NCBI RefSeq assembly: GCF_000004825.1
Contig: NW_008805074.1
Span: forward strand, 496,001-560,000
Reading direction: 5' to 3'
Origin: Heterostelium album PN500
Lineage: Eukaryota > Evosea > Eumycetozoa > Acytosteliales > Acytosteliaceae
DNA length: 64,000 bases
Part shown: piece by piece, positions 45,334-57,359 of the stretch
Layout: each line of letters starts with the position of its first letter
Position numbering within the stretch: the stretch's first letter is position 1
The notes under the pieces: generated by a model
Seen by the model: the letters and a program-made list of their open reading frames with translations, nothing else
Told to the model about the DNA's origin: nothing
Database searches by the model: none
Translations under genes and position numbers: made by a program

Positions 45334-48243
45334 TTAAACTGAAATTTGTTGTTGTTGGTGTTGTTTTTCAAATTTAATAGTTTCATTTGGACTTTCGATT
45401 GATTCAATTACAATCTCTGGAATATTGAATTTTACTTGTTGTGGTGATGATACTGTTTTTATTGGTGTTGCTGTAATATTATTGTTGTTGTTGTTGGTTG
45501 TAGTAGTAGTTGTTGTTGTAGTAGTAGTAGATGATGTTGTTGAAGATTTGTTTAATACAGGTTGTTTAGTGGAGGAATTAGATGCTAGCGATGGAGAAAC
45601 AATGGTTGTAGTTGGAATAATAATTGCTTTGGTTGGATGATATTGAATTGGTGAAGAAGAAGAAGAAGAAGAAGAGTTGGATCTGTTATGATGATTACTA
45701 TTATTATTATTGTTGTTGTTGTTGTTGTTGTTTGAATTATAACGATTTGAACTTTTCAATGGTGATCTCTTTGTTTCAATGTCATGCCAACATTCAATTA
45801 CAGTTCTAAGTTCGTTTTCAATACGATAGAGACGACCGAATATCAAACCGGAGATCGGTATGATGTCGGATTCATAGCGACGGGCGTCGTCGTAGCTGCT
45901 GTCGACAATCGAATTCTCAAGACGCACCATCTCAGTGAGATACTCACTGTCTTTGATCATACGTTTGATCTTGGCGATGTTGTCACTGGAGAGCGTTGCC
46001 AAGTTCTTGGCGAGTGCCGCGCCAAAGTCGATGTATTCACCGTCCTCTTTGAAGTCAATGTCCAGCCACTCACAGAGGATGTAGCGGATGCAACTGTTGA
46101 AATCTTCGATCACCGGGTAGATTGCATCTTTCAAACGACGGACCAAATCGATTAGCTGAGGATCGATCGAGCATCCCGATGGCAAAGCATTGTGGAGCAC
46201 AACGAGATTGTCGGCCACCACTTTCAGACTGGCCGGTGGAGTCACCGTGTAGTCGGCGGGAACAGCATCCGGTGTGAATCCACGAGCTTTAAGATAATCT
46301 TCTACTTGTTCTTTGATCAACGTTAACCACCAATTGACAACACGAAGCTTTCTGGTTCCGTCGAGTATCTCGAGTTTCGCTGATATCAAACGACCGACTG
46401 CATTCTCACAGAGGGAACGGAGTGTTCCTGCTCTTGACTTGAGTTGCGAACCTCTTATCTCATGATAACGTTCCAATCCATCGAGAAGAGTTCTTCTTGT
46501 CGGTGTGTAGAGAGTTCCAATGTCAACGGTACTCAAGAATCTACCGACCTCCGCTGCCACCATTCTCGAGACACTGCCAACCAACTCAATCGGTAGATTC
46601 GAACTGAGTTGCGAGAGAATAACATAGAGTGATCGCAATTCTCTAAGATCCTTAAGAGTTATTGTGTAATTCTCAAGCTTATCCAATAGGCTTGGTGAGA
46701 CAGAACGAGTGGACAAGTAGTTTCTAAGTAGCTCTTCCTCTTTGACTTGTATTATTTTCTGAAGTTTCAGAGTTGGACACTCCACCATTGATCCCATCTT
46801 CTGAGCGTTTGTCAGTTGTTCCATCATCTTAAGCTGGTTGGTAAACTTGAAGATGTCATCTCGCTTGATCCAAATCCACTCGGTTTCAGTTGGGTTGGTG
46901 TAGATCGAGAGATACTCGGTGGCGGGGACCGATTCTCTGACCTCGGTGTTGGGCGAATCGCAAATCTGTCCGGTGAAACGACCGAACATGTATTTTGGTT
47001 GGCTTCCGCAGTCTTTACTTGGGTATTTGAATACTACGAGATCACCTTTGTTCAAATAGGCGGTTTCATAGTTGGCACAGTCATCATCGTCACCGCCATG
47101 ATGTGCCTGAACAAACTCACGAAGTTCATTGGCAAGCTTCCGATCGGACATCTTTGACCAACGCGATAACAAATCAATCATATAGAGTGGATCGTTTAAA
47201 TCCTTCGATTGTTTCAATGATGAAGAACTAGATGATTTAGTCAAATTGTTGGTGGTAGTAGAGGTAGGTGTCTTTTTGTAGTGATTGACAGTGGTGGAGT
47301 TTGACTTGGTCAAACGATTGGATGAACCTCTTCTCTGTGCAGCATGATGAATGATCTTAGCATTTGGAGATTGATAGGAGATTGCTCCTTTTAACTTTGC
47401 AATCTTTGATAAACCAGGTGAAGATGTTGATGACGATGTTGATGATGATTGAGATTGTTGTGAAGATGATAGATTGGAATGAGAGTTGTTACCATGACCA
47501 TGATTATGACCATGATGACCAGATGAAAAACAAAGAGTACCAGCAATATTATGAGTATTGTTGTTACTACTATTGCTATCAATACTGAATTCCTTTATTA
47601 ACTGATTTATAGAGTTCAATCTACGATAGGTTAATTGACCGGCTACCGATGGATTAACAGTGAAACCAATTAAAGAGTTATCGACATCCAAACAGTGTGT
47701 GGTGACATACTCCAACATTCCTTCTGCCACAGCTTGACAATCGATTGTTGTTTTTGTTTCCAAACTATCTTCAGTACCTTCACGTTCACGAACAAAAGAT
47801 GAATTTGAAGCAAAAGAAGCAGATGATGTATAGTTTGATGATTGTCCATTTGTATTATTACCATTGATGCCATTATTATTTCCATTTGATGATTGAGCTT
47901 TAGATGAACGTTTCTTACATCCAACTAGATAGTGACGAAGACATTCTGTAACGTGAAGTAAGAGTGTTGGTGACATCAGCTCTTCAGATGATTGCATTCT
48001 ACTATGGAAGAAATTGGTCCAACGTCTTGCATTTCCACCACCCATCATCAAACCGTTGAGTCCGCCATTGGCAGAGGCAGCAGAACTATAGGATTTAGTG
48101 ATACGATCAGCAATCTGAAGGCAATGGTCCATCTGTGCCATAAACAACTTCCATTCGCGCTTATATCCTCTGGTTGACCATCTAGATGGACGTGGTGGAA
48201 TTACCATCTTTTTTATTTGTTGAAACCAATCTATTTCTTTCAT
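45334..48243 (-). CDS. Large protein of unknown function, 969 aa
   Basis: Single-exon gene. The N terminus (MKEIDWFQQIKKMVIPPRPS, RWSTRGYKREWKLFMAQMDH) and residues 80-110 and 165-215 are well-mixed and probably folded. They are separated by Ser/Asn/His-rich linkers. Around residues 398-467, KGDLVVFKYPSKDCGSQPKY, MFGRFTGQI and TEWIWIKRDDIFKF look like a small beta-barrel that might resemble chromatin-reader folds (PWWP, BAH or Tudor-like); this is only a shape impression. Residues about 470-830 are mostly predicted helix with conserved-looking character (RYILCEWLDIDFKEDGEYID, LIFGRLYRIENELRTVIECW). The last 140 residues are Asn/Ser/Thr/Gln runs. No signal peptide or membrane segment. I cannot name the family. 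Confidence 0.75.
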   Translation of the reverse strand: MKEIDWFQQIKKMVIPPRPSRWSTRGYKREWKLFMAQMDHCLQIADRITKSYSSAASANGGLNGLMMGGGNARRWTNFFHSRMQSSEELMSPTLLLHVTECLRHYLVGCKKRSSKAQSSNGNNNGINGNNTNGQSSNYTSSASFASNSSFVREREGTEDSLETKTTIDCQAVAEGMLEYVTTHCLDVDNSLIGFTVNPSVAGQLTYRRLNSINQLIKEFSIDSNSSNNNTHNIAGTLCFSSGHHGHNHGHGNNSHSNLSSSQQSQSSSTSSSTSSPGLSKIAKLKGAISYQSPNAKIIHHAAQRRGSSNRLTKSNSTTVNHYKKTPTSTTTNNLTKSSSSSSLKQSKDLNDPLYMIDLLSRWSKMSDRKLANELREFVQAHHGGDDDDCANYETAYLNKGDLVVFKYPSKDCGSQPKYMFGRFTGQICDSPNTEVRESVPATEYLSIYTNPTETEWIWIKRDDIFKFTNQLKMMEQLTNAQKMGSMVECPTLKLQKIIQVKEEELLRNYLSTRSVSPSLLDKLENYTITLKDLRELRSLYVILSQLSSNLPIELVGSVSRMVAAEVGRFLSTVDIGTLYTPTRRTLLDGLERYHEIRGSQLKSRAGTLRSLCENAVGRLISAKLEILDGTRKLRVVNWWLTLIKEQVEDYLKARGFTPDAVPADYTVTPPASLKVVADNLVVLHNALPSGCSIDPQLIDLVRRLKDAIYPVIEDFNSCIRYILCEWLDIDFKEDGEYIDFGAALAKNLATLSSDNIAKIKRMIKDSEYLTEMVRLENSIVDSSYDDARRYESDIIPISGLIFGRLYRIENELRTVIECWHDIETKRSPLKSSNRYNSNNNNNNNNNNNSNHHNRSNSSSSSSSSPIQYHPTKAIIIPTTTIVSPSLASNSSTKQPVLNKSSTTSSTTTTTTTTTTTNNNNNNITATPIKTVSSPQQVKFNIPEIVIESIESPNETIKFEKQHQQQQISV

Positions 48244-50087
48244 TTTATTATTATTCTTTTTTTATTATTTATTATTAGAATTAATTATTATTACTAAAAT
48301 TGAAAAAACAAATAAACAAACAAACAAAAGTTTTAAAAACACAAATATATAAATATATATATATGAAACAAAAATAAATTATTATTTTTTTTAAATTAAA
48401 TACAAATAATATAATTAAAAATAAATACTAAATTTATTATTATTAGTATTTTTTATTTTCTTTTAAGAAAAAAGGAAATGGAAAAGGATTATAATATATA
48501 AATAAAAATACTATTACTATAATAAATAAATAAATATTAATTTAGAAACAAATGATTTAAAGTTTATAGGAAAAGGTGTTGAATATTTAAATAGTTTAGG
48601 CGATTTGAAGTGGATTTTGATTAGTCAATCAATGAATTAATATTGATTGATTGTGTGCAAATATTATGAATTTGGATTTTTTTGCTACCTATGAAATCTG
48701 CATGTGTATAAATTAATCACAATGTCATACCACTTTTGATATCAGCTCTATATATGTACTTAGTAATTGATTGGCGTTTCTTTAGAATTAATTAAAAATA
48801 AAGTAAACACCTTTGGATTGTGATTGTGATTGTTGGTGGTTTGGTTGGTGTTTTAAAAAGTTTAGAGGTGAGCGTGTGTGTGTGTGTAATGTTTTCAAGA
48901 AAAAGGGAAAACTTTAAAAAAAGATGGGTGGTAGGGAAATCAAAAAGAAAGAAAGAAAAGGAAAGAGTGGAAAGAGCTAAGTGGTATGGAAGAAGTATTT
49001 TTGATCTATTAAAAATAATTATAAATAAAGAAATTATATAAATATAAATTTACTATTACTTGTTTTAGTGGACTAATTAATATTGGTAAGTGTTATTGGA
49101 AATATATAATGAATAAATGATTAGATTATGTCTTTCTCAAAATATAAAGATTAGATTCTCATTGTATTAAATAAATAGAAGGTGAGTATTGAATGACTTA
49201 ATAAATAAATAAATAATATTCAAAAAACAAAAACAATACGTAAACTAAATATTAGCTAATTAATAATGTGTTTTTAATATTTATTTAATTGATTGATTGA
49301 TTGTTGATTGTTGATTTGATTGTTTGCTGTTAATTTTATTTTTGATGATGTATGATTTGATATCATTTAAAAAAAACAAAAAAAATTATATCAAAATAAA
49401 CATAAATAAAATTAAAATTGTATGTAAGTAAGTAGAGAAGGTAGGTGATAGGCAGTTTTATTAAATCAATTAATATGTATGATGTGTAATTTCTAATCAA
49501 GAAATGAACAATTGTTATTGTTGACAATAAATTAAAAATAATATGTATTTTATCATTTTATTTTAACAAATATTTTGCTTAATTTTAAAAAATTAACTAC
49601 AAAATATTTGTATTTAATCAATAACTAAAAAACACTCAATCAAATAATAATATAAACATTAATGGGTTATCAATTAAAATATTAAGGATATGTATTTTTT
49701 TTAATCTTTGGGTTAGTGATTTAATTGACTGATTAAAATCGAAAGATTATCTATTTTATTTATTTATTTTTAAATTTATTTTTGCAATATATTTTGTTCC
49801 TTTATTAATAAATAATATAATATTTTTTCCTAATTATTTAATAAATGAATTATCGATTGGAAGAAAAACTAAAATTAATCAATACAATCGAAAAATGAAC
49901 AAACCAAAAAAAAAAAAAAAAAAAAGATAAAAAAAAAAACTGGTTCATTCATATTTTTTAGTTGTTTTTTATTTGATTTGATAATATTTAATATATATAT
50001 ATCATTCAAATTAATCAACGAAAAACGATTAATTAATTTTATTTGAATAACTTTATATATATATATATTTATATTAAGATATAAAGA
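48244..50087. other. 1.8 kb divergent intergenic region
   Basis: AT-rich DNA between the unknown 969-aa gene (-) and U2A' (+), with poly-A and TAAATAAATA tracts. A short Arg/Lys-rich frame near 48820-49041 is purine-rich simple sequence and not credible. No RNA gene seen. Confidence 0.5.
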
Positions 50088-51160
50088 ATGAAACTTACAG
50101 CTGATCTTATTTTGAGATCACCCGATACTATAAACCCATGTAAAGACCGTGAATTAAACTTGAGAGGTATGTTGAATTCATTATAATGCTTATATCTATA
50201 TCATATATATAGAAATATCAAAAAGAAAACAATGATCATTCTAATTAATTAATGTATTTTAATTAGTTTAGAATAGAGTCAGAGTCTATATCTTCATATT
50301 ATTATATGTGTGTCTGTCTCTCTCTTTCCTTATATATATATATATGCATATAAACAGTGTTGTATAGGAGGGTGTGTTTAGTAGTGTGTTTAGTGTCTAA
50401 AGAAGCAAAGATAAAGAAAGTAACACTTTCTTTTTTTAGATAAAACAGAAAAAGAAGAAGAAGAGAAAATGAAAGAAACAACAACAACAACAACAACTAA
50501 AACTTACAATATCAAAAACAAACTGAAAGAATAATACTAATAAAGTAAACTTTTAAAAACAACACTTTAATGTGTGTGTTATTATTGTTATATATTTATA
50601 TTTATTTATTATTTATATATTTAACATAAACAATGATAATAATAATAACAATAATGTAGAGAATATGATATCTGTAATAGAGAATATAGGTGCAACAAAA
50701 GATCAATTCGATACGATCGATTTTTCGGACAATGAGATTACTAGACTTGAGAATATGCCACCTTTGAAACGCTTGAAGACTCTGTTTTTCGCCAACAATC
50801 ATATAACGACGATCAGTGAGGATTTTTGCACGTCGCTGCCCGCACTGACAACACTGATACTCACAAACAACAGGTTGGTCGATCTCGCTGATCTCGAACC
50901 ACTCACAAAGCTGCCGTCACTCAAATATCTGTCTCTCATGGAGAACATCTGTACAAAAAAGAAGAACTACCGTTTATACCTCATCAACATCATGCCACAA
51001 CTAAAGATTATCGATTTCAAAAAGGTCACACAGGTCGAGCGTGACGACTCTAGAGCATTGTTTGGTCCATCGAGAATCGCTAAATTGAAACATCAACAAC
51101 AACAACAACAAAACAACAGTAGCAATGGTAAAACAATTCACTCCTGGTGAAGGTTTATAA
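50088..51160 (+). CDS. U2 snRNP protein A' (U2A'), frame change near the end
   Basis: Exon 1 (50088-50166) encodes MKLTADLILRSPDTINPCKD and RELNLRG/E. Exon 2 starts at 50660 after a 493-nt intron and begins ENMISVIENIGATKDQFDTI. The leucine-rich repeats match human U2A' closely (DFSDNEITRLENMPPLKRLK, LTTLILTNNRLVDLADLEPL, NYRLYLINIMPQLKIIDFKK). U2A' binds U2B'' and U2 snRNA stem-loop IV in the spliceosome. The open frame stops at 51150 with NGKTIHSW (189 aa). One frame over, from the A-run in GGTAAAACAA at 51130-51133, the sequence reads KQFTPGEGL and stops at 51160. This matches the conserved KTFNPGAGL of human U2A'. The end is therefore frameshifted by one base, in the genome or in the assembly. 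The protein is shorter than the 255-aa human one. Confidence 0.88.
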
Positions 51161-52464
51161 TAATAATAATAATACATTAAATAATAAATAAAATAAAATA
51201 ACTTTAACAAAAGTCACAATAATGACATTCTTTCTTTCTCTTTCTTTCATTGCATTTTTGTTATTGTTTAATCAATAACTAACTAACATTCGATTCGAAT
51301 GTGTATCTTTTAATTAAAAGCAACACACAACACATATCACATAACACTTACAAACAATGTTTGTTTTTCAAAAAAAAAAAAAAAAAACAATTAAATAAAT
51401 AAGGGTGTGGTAATATGAAATGAGTAGAACAAAAAGAGATGAGTGGAGTGGTAACTATGTTAATTTAAAATAACATTGTTTTGTATTTTTATTTATTTGT
51501 TTTGTTTTGTTTTTGTTTTTTTTTAGTGTTATTGTTAATATTTATATTACTTTATTTCATTATTAATAATAATAATAATAATAGTCCTAATAACGACTAC
51601 TATTTAAAAACAATTATATATTTAAGGTAAAATTTTAGGACATCCATTCATCATCCATCTGCAAATATATAATAATATCTTATAGCAGCAATTAAAAATA
51701 ATCATAAAAATATCTTATCAGATAGATTTACAAGCTATTGTTAGATAATAAATTAATTAATTAATTACATTTTTGCAAATTAGACCAAAACCAACTTGGC
51801 TAAACAGGAAGAAGACTTGGAGAATTCAATATCATCAAAAAAGCAAAAACAAAAAAAACAAAAAAAAACCAAAAAACCAGACAAAAACAAAAAAAAAAAA
51901 AGCAAAAAAAAAAAAAACAACCAATTAAGAATAGTAAATTATAAATTTCATTTTGTTTTCTTACCCTTTTGTTACCTTTTCATTTCATTTTCCATCCTAA
52001 TCAAATCAAATCATAAAACATTCGTGAAATCAATCAATCACTATTAATTTATAAATGAACTGACTTGTCACTTGGTATTATATGATTGATCATAAATATT
52101 AAATATTAAATCAATTCAAAAACAAAACAAAACAACTCATCACATATTAACTAAAGCAGCAGTATAATATATAAATATAAATATATATAGTAAATTGATT
52201 AATTAATTAAACACATCTCTGTTTCTGTTTCTGTTTTTTTTTTGTTAAAACAATAACAACACTATTTTTTGTAATATAGTATTAGAAAAAGAACAAAATA
52301 AATTAAAAATAACTAATATGAATATATTTAGTTAGTTTATTTATAGTTAATTAATTATTCAAGTTTGGAAATTTAAAGAAAATAATATTATATATAATAG
52401 TTAAAGAGAGTAAATAGTTAATAGTTAGTAGTTTACAACAATCTCAATAAGTTTCAATTCAGAT
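51161..52464. other. 1.3 kb intergenic region
   Basis: AT-rich DNA between U2A' and the AFF-like gene. It includes a strongly A-rich patch (51835-51920) that reads as a Lys-rich frame without an ATG start; this is simple sequence. Probably promoter and leader of the AFF-like gene. Confidence 0.5.
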
Positions 52465-55400
52465 ATGATGGTTGAAAAACCAAATGGTGGTAGTGGATCT
52501 ACTTTAGTTTATAATGGCAACACTCATGGTAATGGCAATGGCAATGGAAAGTTGAATAGATATGACGAAGACGATGAAGAGATGGAGGAGGGCGAAGAGA
52601 AATCGACTATCGATTTGAGAATGTCGAAACTGAAGAATCAACATGAATCGGTGATCACCGGTGCCCACGGTTCCTTCCTGATGGACTGTGATCATCGTCC
52701 CAATCATATCTGTTCATCTTCGACATGCAACGGTAATCCCGACAAGCAACATCATCATCACCAACGTCAAAATGGTAGTAGTAGTAGTAGTCATTCGAAA
52801 TCATCGTCATCATCATCATCCTCATCGTCATCATCATCAAAAGTTAAAAAGTAAGTAAAATACTAGTTCAATTTCAATCAATAGTATAATACAATAAACT
52901 AAACATTGCACATTCAGTGATTATAAACAACCATTGCCTATTACAACTAAACAGGAGGGTGCAACCAATGGACGTATGCCAAGAAAGAGTGGATCATCGC
53001 AACCTTCGATATCGACTATTGTCAAGACGATGACCAATCCAATCACTCCGATGTTGTCGCCTTTCAACGAAACCATAGTACAGAGTACATCGATATCTGA
53101 ATTTGGTGAAAATGACAACAGTAATAGTAATAATGATCAACATAAATCAAATGGTGTTACCACAACAACAACATCATCATCATCATCAAAATCAACAACA
53201 AGCAATAGCACCAATTGGAAATCAAATAAATATAGTGATGAAGAGAATGATGATATGGTTACAACAACAACAACAACTACATCATCATCAAATAATAATA
53301 GCAATAAGAAAGATGTTAAACAATCCACTACTAGTAATAATAATAATAATAGTAATGTCAAGAAAGAAACAGGAACAACAGAACCAAATATTAAGAAAGA
53401 GGAATCTAAAAAAGATTTAAAGATTACTATTAAACTTCCTGATAAACAGAAAGCAAAGAATCAACAATCAACTACAACAGCAACAGCAGCATCGGCAACA
53501 GCAACAGCAACTTCAACATCAACTACAGCCGCAACTACTACAGCAACTACTACAAATTCAAATTCATCAAATATAATAGTTCCACCACCACCATTACCAG
53601 ATTCAAAGAAGAGAAAACAAGTTGAATCAAATTCGTCAATGACAACAACAACAACAACAGCAGCAACATCAACAAGCAACAACAATACAAATACGAATAT
53701 GACTGAAGATGAAAGTACAAAGATGGATATATCCGATGAGGATGAAGATTTATTTGGTGATAAGGAAATGGAGGAAGATAACAATAGTATTAATAATAGC
53801 AGACAGAAAGAAGAGGAGAGATCATCAAAGAAATCGAAACCAGATAACTCCAAACAATCTAACAAGTCAACAACTCCAAGAGATAGATCAACTGATAAAG
53901 ATAAAAACGATAAAGATAAACGTTCAGATTCTCCAAGGAGAAATAGTATAGATAATTCAAAGAACAAGGATAAGGATAAAGAAAAGAGTGGAAAGAACAT
54001 CAAGAAGGACGATAAGAGAAACAGTTCTTCAACTGCGCTTGCTACTGATGTCAACGGTGGTGGAAGTGGAAGGGGTGATAGAGATAGAAATGAAAGAGGT
54101 GACAGAGATAGAAGTGAGAGAAGCGATAGAGGTGAAAGAAGTGGTGGCGGTGGTGATAGAAGTGATAGAGGCGATAGAAGCGATAGAGATAGTAGAACTG
54201 ATAGAAGCGATAGAGGTGAGAGAAGCGATAGAAGTGGGGGTGATAGAGATAGAGATAGCAGAGAGAATAGCAGCAGCAGCAGCAACAACAGAAAGAAGAA
54301 AGAGGAAGTGTTCAATCCATTCTCTGTTTCAGATGCCGATAGAAAGCAAATAGATTCGGAAACCAACACTACTACCACGACTACTAGTAGTAGTAGCAAT
54401 CAGTCAAAGAGAGGAAGCAGCGGTAATGAGAAGAGTAGTAGTAAATCCAGAGGAAGCGGCGGTCAAGACGACAAAGATTCAAGAGAAAGAGATCGTGACA
54501 GTAGAGACCGTGATAGGGATAGAGATCGCGATAGAGACAGAGATCGTGATAGAGATAGAGATAGAGGTGGCGGTAGTGGCAGTGGCGGCAGTGGTGACCG
54601 TGACAGAAGAGATCGAGATCGCGATAGAAGTGAACGAAGTGGCGGAAGTAGCGGAGGTGATAGAGATCGAAATAACAATGATAAAGATAAAGATAGAAAT
54701 AGAGATAAAGATCGTGCTTCTTCAAGCAACAATAACAATAATAATAACAATAACAACAATAATAATAATAATAATAGTAAACGTGATAGTGTTGATACAT
54801 ACGAAATGGAATCAACCAATCGTCCAAAGAAAACAAAAGAAGAAGAGAAACAGATTAGAGCAGAGATTGAAGAGCTAAAACATGATGGTAAACGTTTGAA
54901 GACATCGGCACTATCTCTACAGGAATTAGGTGAAGTCGATTGCTTAGATATCTTTTTTCAAGTTGGACTTAAATATATACAATCTGCTTATTTAATGATT
55001 GTAAGTCATACTCATCTCACTCAAATTACTATTACTATTTCATTGTACTAATTAATAATTATATTCATTCATTCATTCACTCAAAGGATACTGAAGGTGC
55101 AGTAAAAGCATCAAATTGTTTCTCATCGGCAGGTGCTTTCTTTTTCGGCATTGCAAAGCTTGCTGGTAGTACTTTCAAGTTAGATGCTATATGTTCATTT
55201 TTGTAAGTAGCGCTACAACTATTTGTACTGGTGTTGCATATCTTGGTTAACTAACATATAATATATATTTAATCAGCTTTAAATGTGCATCATATTGCTA
55301 TGCAAGATCATTCTTGATAAAGAAAGATCAACTAAGACATTCGAGAAGAGAGTTGGCTACTCATTTCCCAATGAAGTCGTCGACCCTCACCGTACCTGGT

Positions 55401-55799
55401 GCACCCAATTTAAATAATCTACATATCAATTCACAAACACTACCTTCGACACCAACTACCGGTCCATCTTCACCATTGCCATCACCGAGAGACCATCATG
55501 TTGGTGCTACCGGTAGTAGCAGCAGTAGTAGTGGAGGTGGTAACTCATCTACTTCTACCACCTCTACGACCACCTCTACATCCAACACACAACACAGTCT
55601 GTCAACCAACTCAAAAGTATCACTCTACGTTAGAGACACCGAGGATATCTTCACCTACTTTGATTGCAATGAACGTGCCAACCGCATCGCTGCAAACAAC
55701 AATCAGTGTATGGTTTTCGAAGATCACTTTGTAACTTCATGTCCTGTGTTTATTGATCTCGTAAAGAAGGAATATGATAGAGTATCCAAACTTCACTAA
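52465..55799 (+). CDS. AF4/FMR2-like protein (super elongation complex scaffold candidate)
   Basis: Predicted 1035-aa protein from exons 52465-52850, 52918-55000, 55087-55202 and 55277-55799, all GT-AG and in phase. Residues 1-760 are disordered: Ser/Thr/Asn tracts, acidic SDEDEDLFGDKEMEED, Lys-rich regions and long Arg-Asp/Arg-Ser repeats. The C terminus looks like the AF4/FMR2 C-terminal homology domain. It has IEELKHDGKRLKTSALSLQE, VGLKYIQSAYLMI, AGAFFFGIAKLAGSTFKLDA and CASYCYARSFLIKKDQLRHS, then RRELATHF. These match the animal pattern of AKxLKHxAD, ALxYIQC and FRLKKDxxxKYSRxLxxHF, followed by a Pro/Ser linker (TGPSSPLPSPRD) and a last helical part (FVTSCPVFIDLVKKEYDRVS). In animals AFF1/AFF4 hold P-TEFb and ELL together to release paused RNA polymerase II. 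The family call is by eye and from memory. Confidence 0.65.
54482..54567 (+). repeat. Coding Arg-Asp (RD) repeat
   Basis: Imperfect 6-bp repeat (GATAGA, GATCGT, GACAGA) that encodes alternating Arg and Asp in the AFF-like protein. Synonymous codons are mixed, so selection may act on the protein repeat and not only on the DNA. Similar RD/RS-type repeats lie nearby at about 54070-54260 and 54600-54720. Confidence 0.8.
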
Positions 55800-55933
55800 T
55801 AATTAAATAATAATTGTTATATTATATTATATAAATAATGTACATGTTGTAATAAACAATCTTTAAAAAACAAACAGCTTCTACTACTACTATTTGTTAT
55901 AGATATTATTACAATATTAACTCTTTATTTTAT

Positions 55934-56976
55934 TTATTCCTTCTTATTCTCTTTAAAAGTATTTAATGCCAACAAAGCAGCACCCATACCAGCTGTACAT
56001 TTAGGATAGACTGGTACTGCATTTGGTAGCTCTTTAGCAAGCTTCTCCTTTAGTTTGTCACTGAATATACAGTCTCTCTCAATATTTCCACCGGCCAATA
56101 CCAATGGAACTTCTTTTTCATTCAATAAGTTTAACTTTGTAAATACACTTTTAATAAATTTCTAAAGGTGAAAGAATAGATAGAAACATAAGTTAGATTA
56201 GATTATCATTGTGAAATACTTTTAATTAATATTAATATTAAACAACTTACAACTAAAGCAGATGAATGATGATCGAGAATACTAATGGCAACTTTATCAC
56301 CTTTGAGTGCACATTCAGTTGCAAGCGGTGCAAGTTCAGCGACTCTGTGCCAACCTTGGTTTTTTGGGTCGTATGCCCAAGTGATAAGTTGTTCCTCTTT
56401 GGTGACCTGGAGTTTATCGAGTAATGCTTGGGTGAGGAGTGTCTTATCGTTGGTTTCATCTTTTGCCATGCAAACGTACTTGAGCACATCGAAACCAATT
56501 TGATATCCGCTACCGTCGTCACCAAGTGCCGGTCCCCAACCAGCGGATCTAGTTTTATTTCCGTGGTGATCGATACCGAACGATATACATCCGGTGCCAC
56601 TGATCACTACGACACCAAACAATTTACCCATGGTACCAGAGGTCAGAGCAACGACGGCATCATTGAAAATCTTATATTGAGCATTCGGTAGCAGCGAACG
56701 GATCCATCCACCAACCAACTCGATATCCTCTGGCCGATCGACACCACTGATACCCAAACAAATCTCTACTACATCCTCAAGACTGCCACCGGATTTCTTG
56801 ACAGCCTCAGAGATACTCTCGTAGATTGCTCGCTTGGCTGCCTCTTCACCAACGCTATGATAGTTGCTACAGGTAGAAACGAATTTGCCTAGCTCATTAC
56901 CGTCAGAGTCAACCACTACAGACAATGTTTTTGTTCCACCACCATCTAATCCTACAAATAATTGTTGCTTTTTCAT
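55934..56976 (-). CDS. N-acetyl-D-glucosamine kinase (BadF/BadG/NAGK family)
   Basis: Predicted 317-aa protein from exons 56976-56251 and 56161-55934 (phase 0). It has the sugar-kinase/actin-fold ATPase motifs: phosphate-1 loop VGLDGGGTKT near the N terminus, IFNDAVVAL with the Asp expected near the sugar site, phosphate-2 GVVVISGTGCISFG, then GWGPALGDDGSGYQIG, and the adenosine-side VPLVLAGGNI. Length is close to the roughly 340 aa of animal NAGK. It phosphorylates GlcNAc at O-6, salvaging amino sugars from glycan breakdown, which suits a bacterivore feeding on peptidoglycan-rich prey. I chose ATG 56976 because the frame extends upstream without another ATG. It converges with the AFF-like gene, 134 bp between the stops. 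Confidence 0.9.
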
Positions 56977-57359
56977 TCCTATTTCTTTGTTTAATTTAAT
57001 TTTCTGATTGTCAGCCAAAAAAAAATGCTTTTGAACATTCAAAAATATCAAATTTTTATTTTTTGAAAAGGTAAATTTTAAAATACCACAACAAGATATT
57101 TTTAAATTCCAATGACTTTTTTATATCAGTTGGTTACCATCATCGCTTAAAAATTAAATATTGATGTTTTTTTTTGGGGAATAAAATTGAAACAATCTAT
57201 ATTAACTCATATGAGTTCCTATCAAACTTTTATTGCAAGATTAAAAAAGTGTTTTTTTTGTAATTTTCTTCAATTGAAGTATTTCCAATGTTTACAAAGT
57301 TTGAATAAAATAGAAAATTAAATAAAATTAAAATTTAAAAGACTGAAAAAAAAAAAGAT
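56977..57359. other. Intergenic region
   Basis: About 0.4 kb between the GlcNAc kinase start and the 3' end of the NIPBL-like gene, both on the minus strand. AT-rich promoter and 3' flank only. Confidence 0.5.

Noticed and set aside
51796-52047. Lys-rich open frame between U2A' and the AFF-like gene
   Set aside because: It begins without an ATG and is produced by A-rich simple sequence; no splice partner or domain.
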